Assembly (NCBI RefSeq): GCF_026810505.1
Contig: NZ_CP101750.1
Location: 1,145,448 to 1,209,447, forward strand
DNA length: 64,000 bases
Direction: 5' to 3'
Source: Streptomyces sp. Je 1-369
GTDB lineage: Bacteria > Actinomycetota > Actinomycetes > Streptomycetales > Streptomycetaceae
Below the pieces are notes generated by a model that was not told the DNA's origin, made no database searches, and worked only from the letters and a program-made list of their open reading frames with translations. The stretch's first letter is position 1. Each line of letters opens with the position of its first letter. Shown in pieces: positions 57,629 through 64,000 of the stretch. Position numbers and translations under genes: made by a program.

Positions 57629-58350
57629 TGGCCACGCCGCTATCCGCCGCGAAGGCGCTGGCCGCGCTGCGCGCTGAGGGCGTGCGCGTCGTCGAGGTCA
57701 CCGGGTGGTCCACCCGCAACCGCAACCACAAGGGCGCGTGGGGGCCCGTCAACGGGGTGATGATCCACCACACCGTCACCCGGGGAGCCGCAGCCACCGT
57801 CAAGATCTGCCGGGACGGGCATTCGTCCCTGCCCGGCCCGCTGTGCCACGGCGTCATCACCAAGGACGGACAGGTCCACCTCGTCGGCTGGGGCCGCGCC
57901 AACCACGCCGGGCTCGGCGACGACGATGTGCTCCAGGCCGTCATCGAGGAGCGGAAGCTGCCCTCCGACAACGAGGCATCCGTCGACGGCAACGCGCGCT
58001 TCTACGGCTTCGAGTGCGAGAACCTCGGCGACGGCAAGGACCCGTGGCCGAAGGAGCAGGTCGAGGCAATCGTGCGGGCCGCCGCCGCGCTGTGCCGGGC
58101 GCACGGCTGGGGCGAGGGCGGCGATACCTCCGTCATTGGGCACGCCGAGTGGCAGCCCGGAAAAGTCGACCCGCGCGGGCCCGGCATCACCATGCCCGAC
58201 GTCCGCAAGCGTGTCGCCGAGCGCCTCAAGCACGCGGCGAGCTGGTCGCCCGGCGAGACCACACCGCCGACGCCCAAACCCCCCACCACCGGCGAGCGGT
58301 TGACCGCTCTGGAGAAGCGCGTCACCGCGCTGGAGAAGAGGACCCCGTGA
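57628..58350 (+). CDS. Endolysin: N-acetylmuramoyl-L-alanine amidase
   Basis: 240 aa from the ATG at 57628. Amidase_2 fold: NGVMIHHTVTRGAAATVKICRDG (first zinc His pair region), PLCHGVITKDGQVHLVGWGRANHAGLG, NARFYGFECENLGDGKDPWPKEQVEAIVRAAAALCRAHGW and SVIGHAEWQPGKVDPRGPG (zinc His and catalytic Lys). The C-terminus is a short coiled coil (ERLTALEKRVTALEKRT) rather than a cell-wall-binding repeat. It cleaves peptidoglycan amide bonds. Confidence 0.9.
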   Translation: MATPLSAAKALAALRAEGVRVVEVTGWSTRNRNHKGAWGPVNGVMIHHTVTRGAAATVKICRDGHSSLPGPLCHGVITKDGQVHLVGWGRANHAGLGDDDVLQAVIEERKLPSDNEASVDGNARFYGFECENLGDGKDPWPKEQVEAIVRAAAALCRAHGWGEGGDTSVIGHAEWQPGKVDPRGPGITMPDVRKRVAERLKHAASWSPGETTPPTPKPPTTGERLTALEKRVTALEKRTP

Positions 58351-58601
58351 ACACGCTCGCTTTCTGGAAGGCCACCGCCGAGCGCATGATCCGCACCATG
58401 GCGCAGGGCACCCTCGGCGCGGTGTCCGCCGACGCGCTCGGCATCCTCGACGTCGACTGGGGCGAGGCCTTCTCCGTGGGCGGCCTCGCTGCGGCGCTGG
58501 CCCTGCTCACCGCCATCGGCAGCAGCGGCGGACCGGTCGGCCCCGGCCGCGCTGAGACCGTCGCCACGCCGGACACCCCGCGGCGCCCGACCTCGATCTG
58601 A
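58347..58601 (+). CDS. Holin
   Basis: 84 aa from the GTG at 58347. NTLAFWKATAERMIRTMAQGTLGAVSADALGILDVDWGEAFSVGGLAAALALLTAIGSSG: an actinophage r1t-type holin pattern with two predicted spans and a charged turn. Directly after the amidase; should form holes for endolysin release. Confidence 0.85.
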   Translation: MNTLAFWKATAERMIRTMAQGTLGAVSADALGILDVDWGEAFSVGGLAAALALLTAIGSSGGPVGPGRAETVATPDTPRRPTSI

Positions 58602-58621
58602 GCTGACAGGAGGCCGCACAC

Positions 58622-58939
58622 GTGGCTGACGAGCAGTGGACAACCGGGGAAGTCGTCCGCCGCCTGGAAGACGTCCGCCAGGACCTGAAGGAGGACATCC
58701 ACGGAGTCGTCGCACTCGTCAACCAGAAGGTGGACGGCGAGATCCTGCGCATGGGCCAAGAGGCGCAGGACGAGCGACACACCACCCTCGTCGCCCGCGT
58801 GGCGAAGTTGGAGGAGCAGGCCGCGGAGAAGGAACGGCAGCGAGTCGCCGACCGGCGCCTGATCTTCTTCTCCCTCGTCGTGCCCGTGCTGCTCCTCGCG
58901 ATCCAGCTGTACAACGCCAACCGAGGAGGAGGGACATGA
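58622..58939 (+). CDS. Second lysis membrane protein (coiled coil plus C-terminal span)
   Basis: 105 aa from the GTG at 58622. Coiled coil in residues 10-75 (VRRLEDVRQDLKEDIHGVVALVNQKVDGEIL; VAKLEEQAAEKERQRVADRR) and one C-terminal membrane span (IFFSLVVPVLLLAIQLY). A build like XhlA/holin-accessory proteins. May tune lysis timing. Confidence 0.7.
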   Translation: MADEQWTTGEVVRRLEDVRQDLKEDIHGVVALVNQKVDGEILRMGQEAQDERHTTLVARVAKLEEQAAEKERQRVADRRLIFFSLVVPVLLLAIQLYNANRGGGT

Positions 58940-59571
58940 GCGGCCACCGGCCCGTCCGGCGCGACCCGGTCGCCCTGTTGCTCGGCGTGCTCCTGGCGCT
59001 CCTCGTCGCCTACATCTGGTGGCAGACGTCGCAGGTCTCCCGAGATCTGCACAACGCCAACTCCGCGCGCGACCAGCTGGCGCGTCAGGTTGAGCGGATG
59101 GGCGGGACGCCGATCGCCGGGCCGCCCGGCAGCCGCGGCGAGCCCGGCCAGTCCCGGCCCGGCTCACGAGGACCTGCCGGGGACGCCGGAGAGCCGGGCC
59201 CCACCGGCGCCTCGGGCAGGCCTGGTGAAGACGGCAAGGACGGTGCGGCGGGCAAGCAGGGGGCCGACGGCGTAGGCGAGGACGGCGCCGACGGTGCGGC
59301 GGGCACCCCGGGCGCGGACGGCGCAGCGGGCCCGCCCGGCCCACAAGGCGAGCCCGGCCAGGCCGGACCCGAGGGACCTGCGGGGAAGGACGGCGCTGAC
59401 GGGGAGCGTGGTCCTGCCGGGCCGTCGTGCCCGGATGGCTACTCGCTGCAGGCGCCGGCGTCCGATCCGGACGCCCTGGTCTGCCGCCGCGATGGGGCAC
59501 CGCAGCCCGAACCCGGCGACCCGGGACCTGAGACGGCCGCTCTCGATCCCGCCCGCCGCCAGTACCCGTGA
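58936..59571 (+). CDS. Membrane-anchored collagen-like protein
   Basis: 211 aa from the ATG at 58936. A hydrophobic span at residues 12-28 (VALLLGVLLALLVAYIWW) and a short coiled segment precede about 35 Gly-X-Y triplets (GPPGSRGEPGQSRPGSRGPAG...GKDGAAGKQGADG), and a C-terminal domain with SCPDGYSLQAPASDPDALVCRRDG, two Cys. It may trimerise as a collagen-like stalk. It is the last gene of the lysis cassette. Confidence 0.75.
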   Translation: MSGHRPVRRDPVALLLGVLLALLVAYIWWQTSQVSRDLHNANSARDQLARQVERMGGTPIAGPPGSRGEPGQSRPGSRGPAGDAGEPGPTGASGRPGEDGKDGAAGKQGADGVGEDGADGAAGTPGADGAAGPPGPQGEPGQAGPEGPAGKDGADGERGPAGPSCPDGYSLQAPASDPDALVCRRDGAPQPEPGDPGPETAALDPARRQYP

Positions 59572-59575
59572 CACC

Positions 59576-59607
59576 GGCCCCCTTCCGCCTTCGGGCGGGA
59601 GGGGGCC
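59576..59607 (+). terminator. Strong terminator ending the late operon
   Basis: 14-bp stem (GGCCCCCTTCCGCC / GGCGGGAGGGGGCC, one G-T pair) closed by a TTCG tetraloop, five bp after the collagen-like gene. Confidence 0.8.
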
Positions 59608-59622
59608 ATTTCGTCGTGCCCT

Positions 59623-59664
59623 GGGCAGGGTTGACAGACGCCTCACATGAAAACGGCCCTGCCC
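59623..59664. promoter_or_regulatory. Inverted repeat before the large XRE regulator gene
   Basis: GGGCAGGG (59623-59630) and CCCTGCCC (59657-59664) flank 26 bp that include TTGACA at 59631-59636. A canonical -10 at the right spacing was not found. Probably the promoter/operator of the next gene. Confidence 0.45.
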
Positions 59665-59708
59665 ATACCCTGACAGTGTCGAGCTGTTCAGAGAGGGGCA
59701 AGGCCGCA

Positions 59709-60959
59709 ATGTCTTCAGATGCTACCCCGGACCCGTACGCCGACCCGTTGCGCTTCGGGCAACGTGTCCAAATTCTTCGCGAGCGTCGAGGAATGACGCA
59801 AGCGCAACTCGCGGATCTCGTGGGGATCTCCCCACACACCTTGCGCAAGATCGAAAACGGGCAGCAGAAGGCCCCCGACCTTGATCGAGTAATGAGGATT
59901 GCTGAAGCCCTACGGGTCCGCGACCTTGCCGAACTGACAGGCCATCCCGACATGCACGTCGACCTATTCATCGGCCCTGGCCACCCGCGGCTCGCGTCCG
60001 TGAAAGCCGCTGTCGACTCCTTCACGTTGGGCTCCGGCATCGAGCCGCCGCCGGTCGCGCACTTGGAGGCACGCCTTCATGCCGCGTGGAAGGCACGCCA
60101 TGAAGCCCGCAATCACCGCGAGGTCGTCGGCCGCTTGCTACCCGACCTCATCCGCGACGGTCAGGCCTTGGTCCGGCACGCTGATGCCTCGGCGTCCCGT
60201 CGGGCCGCTCAAGCCCTGCTCGCCGAGGCATACAGCCTCTGCCAGTTCTTCGCTGCCTACCAGCCGGACAGCTCCTTGCTGTGGCGGGTCGCCGAGCGCG
60301 GCATGACTGCCGCGCAGGAGTCTGAGGACCCGCACGCGATCGGTGTGGCCGCGTGGCTCCTCGCGCAGGCCCACCGCGACAGCGGCCCGCGCCACTTCGA
60401 TGCGGCCGATGCCGTGAACCGCGAAGCCATTGCGTTTCTGGCGCCTCTCCTCCCGGACGCGTCCGACAACGTGCGGGCCATCGCAGGGGCGTTGGAGTTC
60501 GAGCTCGGTTATACCGCAGCCCGGCGCCGAGAGACTGGCACTGCGTGGCGGCACTGGGACCAGGCCAGCAGGATGGCCAAGAAGCTGCCACGGGACTACT
60601 ACCACCCCATCACCAGTTTCTCCCGCGCGATCATGGGTGCGCACGCTGTCACTGTCGCTGTAGAACTGCACCAGGGCGGGGAATCCGTGCGCCAAGCGGC
60701 GAAGGCGGACAAGACGGTCATCAAGTCGAAGCCCCGTCGGGCCCGGCACAGGATTGAGGAGGCCCGCGGGTACCAGCTCGACGGGCAGCCGGACGTGGCG
60801 ATCGCCACGCTGCAGAAAGCGCACGAGGCGGCTCCGGAGACGATCGCGTACAACGGGTACGCCAGGAGGATCATCCTCGAAGAGATCGAGTCGAAGGTGG
60901 CCGAGCGTCGACGCCGCGCGAGCGACCTCGCCATGAAGGTCGGCATCCTCGCCGCCTGA
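59709..60959 (+). CDS. XRE-family regulator with long helical (TPR-like) C-terminus
   Basis: 416 aa from the ATG at 59709. The HTH_3 is at residues about 15-70: FGQRVQILRERRGMTQAQLADLVGISPHTLRKIENGQQKAPDLDRVMRIAEALRV. Residues 90-410 are helical pairs (AARRRETGTAWRHWDQASRMAKK; IEEARGYQLDGQPDVAIATLQKAHEAAPETIAYNGYARR) of TPR type, as in Streptomyces XRE regulators. It could be a late-acting or lysogeny regulator, or cargo controlling the downstream cluster. Confidence 0.75.
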   Translation: MSSDATPDPYADPLRFGQRVQILRERRGMTQAQLADLVGISPHTLRKIENGQQKAPDLDRVMRIAEALRVRDLAELTGHPDMHVDLFIGPGHPRLASVKAAVDSFTLGSGIEPPPVAHLEARLHAAWKARHEARNHREVVGRLLPDLIRDGQALVRHADASASRRAAQALLAEAYSLCQFFAAYQPDSSLLWRVAERGMTAAQESEDPHAIGVAAWLLAQAHRDSGPRHFDAADAVNREAIAFLAPLLPDASDNVRAIAGALEFELGYTAARRRETGTAWRHWDQASRMAKKLPRDYYHPITSFSRAIMGAHAVTVAVELHQGGESVRQAAKADKTVIKSKPRRARHRIEEARGYQLDGQPDVAIATLQKAHEAAPETIAYNGYARRIILEEIESKVAERRRRASDLAMKVGILAA

Positions 60960-60968
60960 GAGACGTAG

Positions 60969-60985
60969 CGACCGGAATCCGGTCG
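60969..60985 (+). terminator. Short hairpin after the XRE gene
   Basis: Perfect 7-bp stem CGACCGG / CCGGTCG with a 3-nt loop. Confidence 0.4.
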
Positions 60986-61001
60986 TCGGTTGCTCACCAC
61001 C

Positions 61002-61048
61002 ACCCCTACGTTCACACGTGTGAGACACGTCACTGTGACCGTAGGGGT
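61002..61048. promoter_or_regulatory. Nested inverted repeats before the right-end accessory cluster
   Basis: Outer arms ACCCCTACG and CGTAGGGGT are perfect. Within them TCACACGTGTGA is a perfect 12-bp palindrome at 61012-61023. This probable operator region ends 10 bp before the 61058 gene. The GTAGGGG core is shared with the 31078-31098 site. Confidence 0.6.
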
Positions 61049-61057
61049 AGGCGGACG

Positions 61058-61561
61058 ATGACCGGACCGGCAAGCGGAGACGCTCTCGGCGCGGGGAGCA
61101 GCAACCCTTTGGGCGCCGCGTTCGACTGGCTGGCGCACGCTCAGGACCAAGCCAGCCAGGCGCACCTGGAGTGGGTGAGCGGGGTCGCTCTGCTGCCCCT
61201 CGGCCGACGGTTCAGCGCGGTGTGCCTGTCCGCCCGGCTCGTGCACGCAGGGGTCGGGGCCACCGACCGCGACACCGTCAACGCGACGCTGGCCGAACTG
61301 CTCCACGGCCCCGTGATCCACAACAGCCTCCTGCACACGTACCACGCACTCATCACCCCGTACCCGCCCGCCCGGTGGGCCTACGGCGAGATCGCGCCCA
61401 TGCTCAGCAGTGGCCAGTTCCTCAGCGTGCCCGCCGCCGACCTCACCGGACCGACCGGCCTGCGCTGGGCAGTGCGACCACACAGTGCCGGCGTCCTGTG
61501 CTCCGTACCGGCCGTGGCCGCGCTCGTGGCCCTCAGCCTGCGGCCAGGGGGCTCCCGATGA
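61058..61561 (+). CDS. Unknown protein of the right-end cluster
   Basis: 167 aa. GAAFDWLAHAQDQASQAHLEWVSGVALLPLGRRFSAVCLSARLVHAGVGAT then HALITPYPPARWAYGEIAPMLSSGQFLSVPAADLTGPTGLRWAVRPHSAGVLCSVPAVAAL. The W-x(n)-GVALLPLGRRFxAV segment resembles short Streptomyces proteins near XRE regulators. Function unknown. Overlaps the next gene. Confidence 0.55.
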   Translation: MTGPASGDALGAGSSNPLGAAFDWLAHAQDQASQAHLEWVSGVALLPLGRRFSAVCLSARLVHAGVGATDRDTVNATLAELLHGPVIHNSLLHTYHALITPYPPARWAYGEIAPMLSSGQFLSVPAADLTGPTGLRWAVRPHSAGVLCSVPAVAALVALSLRPGGSR

Positions 61562-62076
61562 AGCTCACCGACCGCCTCGCGGCGCCTCTGCTGCCCTCAC
61601 CAGGGCTCCTGTCCGACGGGCAAGTCCGCGGACAAGACTGCGTGTTCTGCGTAATCACCTTGACCGACGACGCCGTCGAACTCGGCCGCCAGGACGCAAA
61701 GTGCCTCGGCGCGGTCGTGAGCTGGTACCCCCGCGCCTGCCGCGACTGTGCAGCTGGCGGATACGTCGACCACCTCCTCAGCGCGGCGTTCTCCGCCTGC
61801 CGGGACCTGCCGCCCCCGGAGCAGTTGCTCGACCTGTACCTCCGCCTGCGGCACGAGGTACGCCGACGCCTCCCGACCGTCGAGCAGGCTGCCGCCACCG
61901 CCGGTCAGGGCACGATGAGCCACCACGCACACCAGCGGATCGTGGATGCCGCCACCGACGCGCTACTCGACACGGTGGGTGACGACAATCCCAGCCCCCT
62001 CGTGCTGGCCATGCGCTGCTCGGAGCTCGGCCGCCGCCTGCGCGACCTCATTCCCTACCAGCCATGTGCGCAGTGA
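61558..62076 (+). CDS. Unknown Cys-containing protein
   Basis: 172 aa from the ATG at 61558. QDCVFCVITLTDDAV, AKCLGAVVSWYPRACRDCAAGGYVDHLL: two CxxC pairs that may form a zinc site, followed by a helical C-terminal domain. Coupled to neighbours. Not recognised. Confidence 0.55.
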   Translation: MKLTDRLAAPLLPSPGLLSDGQVRGQDCVFCVITLTDDAVELGRQDAKCLGAVVSWYPRACRDCAAGGYVDHLLSAAFSACRDLPPPEQLLDLYLRLRHEVRRRLPTVEQAAATAGQGTMSHHAHQRIVDAATDALLDTVGDDNPSPLVLAMRCSELGRRLRDLIPYQPCAQ

Positions 62077-62303
62077 GCGCGCGCGTTCGCGTCCCGTGCC
62101 CGCCCTGCTTGCGGGCGATGCTGCGGAAGGCGCCCGCCGAGCCGCACGACTGCCAGCTGACGACGGCAGTGGCCATTGAGGGGGCCCACCTTGTCGTCGG
62201 GCCCATCACGGACTGCCCGTGCCGGTGCCCGGTCATGCAGGAGAGCGAGGCGCTGCAAACGGCGCGCGCTCAGGCCCGGCTCGCGTCAGGCCCGCAGGGC
62301 TGA
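62064..62303 (+). CDS. Small Cys-rich protein
   Basis: 79 aa from the ATG at 62064. VPCPPCLRAML, HDCQLT and TDCPCRCPVMQES: six or seven Cys in a small domain, probably metal binding. Its start overlaps the previous stop region by 13 bp. Confidence 0.55.
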   Translation: MCAVSARVRVPCPPCLRAMLRKAPAEPHDCQLTTAVAIEGAHLVVGPITDCPCRCPVMQESEALQTARAQARLASGPQG

Positions 62304-62317
62304 CCACCCCAGAACCT

Positions 62318-62337
62318 CCTGCCGCGCACGCGGCAGG
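62318..62337 (+). terminator. Hairpin before the DUF397-like gene
   Basis: CCTGCCG(CG) and (CG)CGGCAGG arms, 7-9 bp, small loop, no U-run. Weak attenuator or terminator. Confidence 0.4.
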
Positions 62338-62383
62338 TGACCCAGCCCTGGCCCGGCCAGGACCTACCCCAAGGAGACGCCCC

Positions 62384-62722
62384 ATGGGCACGCTCACCAA
62401 CGGCAGGACCACGATCCCCTTCGACAACTGGTCTGCGCCCCACCTCGACTGGCGTAAGGCGGGCCGGACCGACCTCGACCCGATCCTGAAGGACTGCGTG
62501 ATCCTCGCCGCGGCCCCGGACGCCAAGGGCCATCCGCACCACAGCATCCCGGACGGGACGCGCATGGTCGCGATCAGCGACGACAAGGACCAGGAGTCGC
62601 CAGTGCTGTACATGAGCCGACTCGAGATCAGTAAGTTCTTCGACGGGGTGATCGCGGGTGAGTTCGACGAGTTCCGGGCGAGCGAGGGCGAGCTCGCAGC
62701 AGCAGCTGCCGCCACAACCTGA
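62384..62722 (+). CDS. DUF397-like protein
   Basis: 112 aa from the ATG at 62384 (AAGGAGA). The C-terminal part, GTRMVAISDDKDQESPVLYMSRLEISKFFDGVIAGEFDEF, follows the DUF397 pattern (VAVRDSKDPxGPVLxFxxxxWxxFxxGVRxGEFD). DUF397 proteins usually pair with XRE-DUF5753 regulators in Streptomyces and modulate development. Here a XRE regulator lies 1.4 kb upstream. Confidence 0.7.
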   Translation: MGTLTNGRTTIPFDNWSAPHLDWRKAGRTDLDPILKDCVILAAAPDAKGHPHHSIPDGTRMVAISDDKDQESPVLYMSRLEISKFFDGVIAGEFDEFRASEGELAAAAAATT

Positions 62723-62951
62723 CCCGGGCAGCGAGACGCCGCGCGACAACGGGCGCTCGCTGGCGAGCGGTCCTATCTGCGCTGAGCACGACGGGCCGCC
62801 GATGCGTACGATCCGCAGCTCGGCGGGGTCCAGCATCTGCCCTGTCTGTACACCCCTCGGTGCGACGCCGGCGCAGACAGCCTTGATCGTGCATAGGCAG
62901 AACGCGATTCTCGACGGCCCGTACTGGCGTGAGGGCGGACGGGCCACCTGA
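62658..62951 (+). CDS. Possible small zinc-binding protein
   Basis: 97 aa frame from the GTG at 62658. ICAEHDGPPMRTIRSSAGSSICPVCTP has CxxH...CxxC spacing of a zinc finger. The true start is uncertain: the GTG lies 65 bp inside the DUF397-like gene, and an ATG at 62802 would delete the first Cys-His pair. Confidence 0.35.
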   Translation: MSSTSSGRARASSQQQLPPQPDPGSETPRDNGRSLASGPICAEHDGPPMRTIRSSAGSSICPVCTPLGATPAQTALIVHRQNAILDGPYWREGGRAT

Positions 62952-63015
62952 CCCGCCAGCCCTACCTGACCGCGGCCTCGGCCGGCTCCCCCGATCCGAC
63001 CGAGGCCGCCCACCG

Positions 63016-63249
63016 CTAGCGGACCAGGTCGGACAGCGGGGTATTGAGAGCATCCGCGACGAGCAGGAGATCAATCAAGTTGGGTGGCGTGGCAGCCGAC
63101 TCCCACCGATGGATCGTCTTGTGGTCACGGCCAACACGTTCGCCCAGTTGGACTTGCGAAAGGTGGGCACCTTTGCGTGCCTGTCGGATGCGCTCGCCGA
63201 TGACCCGGAGGTGGGCGTGTACCCATACGGGCATCGGGTCGAGGGGCAC
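63016..63249 (-). CDS. Small XRE-family HTH regulator near the right att arm
   Basis: 77 aa from the GTG at 63249 (ATG at 63234 also possible). IGERIRQARKGAHLSQVQLGERVGRDHKTIHRWESAATPPNLIDLLLVADALNTPLSDLV is a complete HTH_3. Its upstream region has a TTTACCA inverted repeat, so autoregulation is likely. It competes with the 8424-8840 protein as candidate immunity repressor. Confidence 0.75.
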   Translation of the reverse strand: MPLDPMPVWVHAHLRVIGERIRQARKGAHLSQVQLGERVGRDHKTIHRWESAATPPNLIDLLLVADALNTPLSDLVR

Positions 63250-63282
63250 TCGTACACGCTGGAACGATCTTGTTCGGAAGTC

Positions 63283-63300
63283 TTTACCAGCGATGGTAAA
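63283..63300. promoter_or_regulatory. Operator-like inverted repeat of the right-end XRE gene
   Basis: TTTACCA-GCGA-TGGTAAA, perfect 7-bp arms, about 35 bp upstream of the start codon. AT-rich and distinct from surrounding DNA. Confidence 0.6.
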
Positions 63301-63662
63301 TCTTGAGATCTTGGGATTCCGCAGATAAATGCGTGATCTCTAGCCAACGCCCGTACGGAGCGTTACAACTTCGCACCCCGCGTGCGCTGCACACATAGGA
63401 GCGCGCAGTACGCACGGTTGCGTTAACAGTGGCTCTCACCTGGACTGGGATGTCACTACCGCCAGACGGTCGCCCGCCCGCCGTGAGTACCCCCTCGTCG
63501 GCGAGCGGGCGACCCCCCTCACATTCGGTACTCGTTCACCAAATCCGACCATCAGCTAGGCGACATGTCCGTGACACGTGCCAGGTCGGCGCGTTACACA
63601 GAATGGCCAGGGCGGGAGCATGTCCGCCTCCCCGGGTGGAGTTCCCGTCCTGGTTCACACAG

Positions 63663-63696
63663 AGCAGCCCCCGCGGTTCGTCCGCCGGGGGCTGCT
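63663..63696. terminator. Hairpin in the right-end noncoding region
   Basis: GCAGCCCCCGCGG pairs with CCGCCGGGGGCTGC with one bulged base and a TTCGT loop. A terminator or att-arm structure is possible. Confidence 0.5.
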
Positions 63697-63740
63697 GCTG
63701 TTCCCCATGGGGAACGGATGGGGAATCGATCTTGAGAGCT

Positions 63741-63770
63741 GAGGCTAACTAGAGCTAATCCGAGCTAAGT
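63741..63770. promoter_or_regulatory. Three phased 10-bp repeats in the right att arm
   Basis: GAGGCTAACT, AGAGCTAATC and CGAGCTAAGT are consecutive 10-mers sharing G-[GA]-CTAA-like cores, 63 bp from the att core. The first matches the immunity-region element at 9001-9009 (AGGCTAACT). Likely Xis/Int arm sites or a repressor site. Confidence 0.7.
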
Positions 63771-63832
63771 ACGGCCATCAGCCTCAGTCGCCAACCTGCA
63801 GGAACGCCCTGACCTGCACCTCAACCGAAGGA

Positions 63833-63852
63833 ACCATTGATCCAGACGATCA
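63833..63852. other. Prophage attachment site, distal copy
   Basis: The 20-bp sequence identical to 6576-6595. To its right is host DNA that, joined to 6575 leftward, rebuilds the TmrB-Nudix 5' region with an AGGGGG Shine-Dalgarno and a GTG start. Confidence 0.93.
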
Positions 63853-64000
63853 CGGTTCCCCCTCTTCTGTTGGCCCCCTGTGGCTTGCCCGCAACACCCT
63901 GCCATGGAAACCCGGCCCTGATGGGAGCGGAACCGCCCACGGCTCTCCGATGTCGCGGCACACCTCGTCAAGTGGATCGGCGCAACTTCACCCCAAGGTG
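63853..64000. other. Host upstream region displaced from the TmrB-Nudix gene
   Basis: 148 bp of host DNA. It holds the original ribosome-binding site (on the minus strand AGAGGGGGAACC before GTG, at 63851-63865) and presumably the native promoter of the TmrB-Nudix gene, now separated from it by 57 kb. No gene recognised. Confidence 0.6.

Larger units (their letters stand above)
63301..63832. other. Right-end noncoding region of the prophage
   Basis: No convincing gene in 532 bp. It contains lower-GC sequence near 63301-63360, the bulged hairpin at 63663-63696, the palindrome TTCCCCATGGGGAA at 63701-63714 and the three 10-bp repeats at 63741-63770. The short ORFs here have shadow-like composition. 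Confidence 0.6.
6576..63852. mobile_element. Integrated siphophage-type prophage, about 57.3 kb
   Basis: It is bounded by the 20-bp direct repeat. It has an integrase at the left boundary, a repressor and divergent early operon, DNA replication and recombination genes, a full set of packaging, head, tail and lysis genes in the canonical siphophage order, and a second att arm at the right. No structural gene looks broken, so it could be inducible. Relation to a named phage cannot be stated without a search. Confidence 0.95.

Noticed and set aside
59631..59670. Consensus sigma-70-type promoter before the large XRE gene
   Set aside because: TTGACA is present, but no -10-like hexamer lies at 16-19 bp. 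Only an operator-like inverted repeat is reported.
63429..63971. Small ORFs in the right-end region and across attR
   Set aside because: Basic, low-complexity translations with no Shine-Dalgarno sequence. One crosses the att core, as expected for shadow frames in noncoding DNA.

Overview
The window is high-GC actinobacterial DNA, most likely from Streptomyces. The support is G/C-ending codons, GTG starts, a NarL-type histidine kinase and TetR in Streptomyces style, and many small families typical of that genus (DUF6205, DUF6233, DUF6221, DUF397, WhiB). Two stretches of host chromosome (1-6575 and 63853-64000) flank one apparently intact siphophage-type prophage of about 57.3 kb (6576-63852). 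A perfect 20-bp direct repeat (6576-6595 and 63833-63852) marks both ends.

Host part: the 5' portion of a sensor kinase, a TetR repressor with a multi-copy operator divergent from a deazaflavin-dependent nitroreductase-like gene, a geranylgeranyl-reductase-family flavoprotein, an M20 dipeptidase, and a TmrB-like P-loop ATPase fused to a Nudix domain. The phage sits in the first codons of this last gene. Integration replaces the host GTG start and its Shine-Dalgarno sequence with a phage ATG and Shine-Dalgarno sequence, overlapping the integrase stop codon.

Prophage, left to right: tyrosine integrase, a small Cys-rich gene and a repressor on the minus strand (6.6-8.8 kb); a control region of 10-bp phased repeats (8.86-9.01 kb); a long plus-strand early operon (9.0-25.9 kb) of tightly overlapping genes with an XRE protein, a candidate excisionase, a PD-(D/E)XK exonuclease, a phiC31 Gp3-like protein, a DnaQ-like exonuclease, a RuvC-like resolvase, a WhiB protein, a replication initiator with iteron-like repeats, and a DNA methyltransferase; a mixed-strand cargo region (26-31 kb) with a HEPN-like protein, small membrane proteins and a secreted HNH nuclease; a block of membrane proteins resembling the spread genes of actinomycete conjugative elements (31.2-35.5 kb); small regulators and a PASTA-like lipoprotein (35.6-39.1 kb); terminase, portal, minor capsid, scaffold, capsid, connector and tail genes (39.2-57.4 kb), including a frameshifted tail chaperone and a beta-helix tail spike; and lysis genes (57.4-59.6 kb: amidase, two holin-like proteins and a membrane-anchored collagen-like protein). 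The right end (59.7-63.8 kb) holds a large XRE regulator with a four- or five-gene accessory cluster ending in a DUF397-like protein, a second XRE gene, and an att arm with three 10-bp repeats matching the immunity-region motif.

No tRNA, rRNA, CRISPR array or transposase was seen. All functions are read from protein sequence and context by eye. No database search was run.
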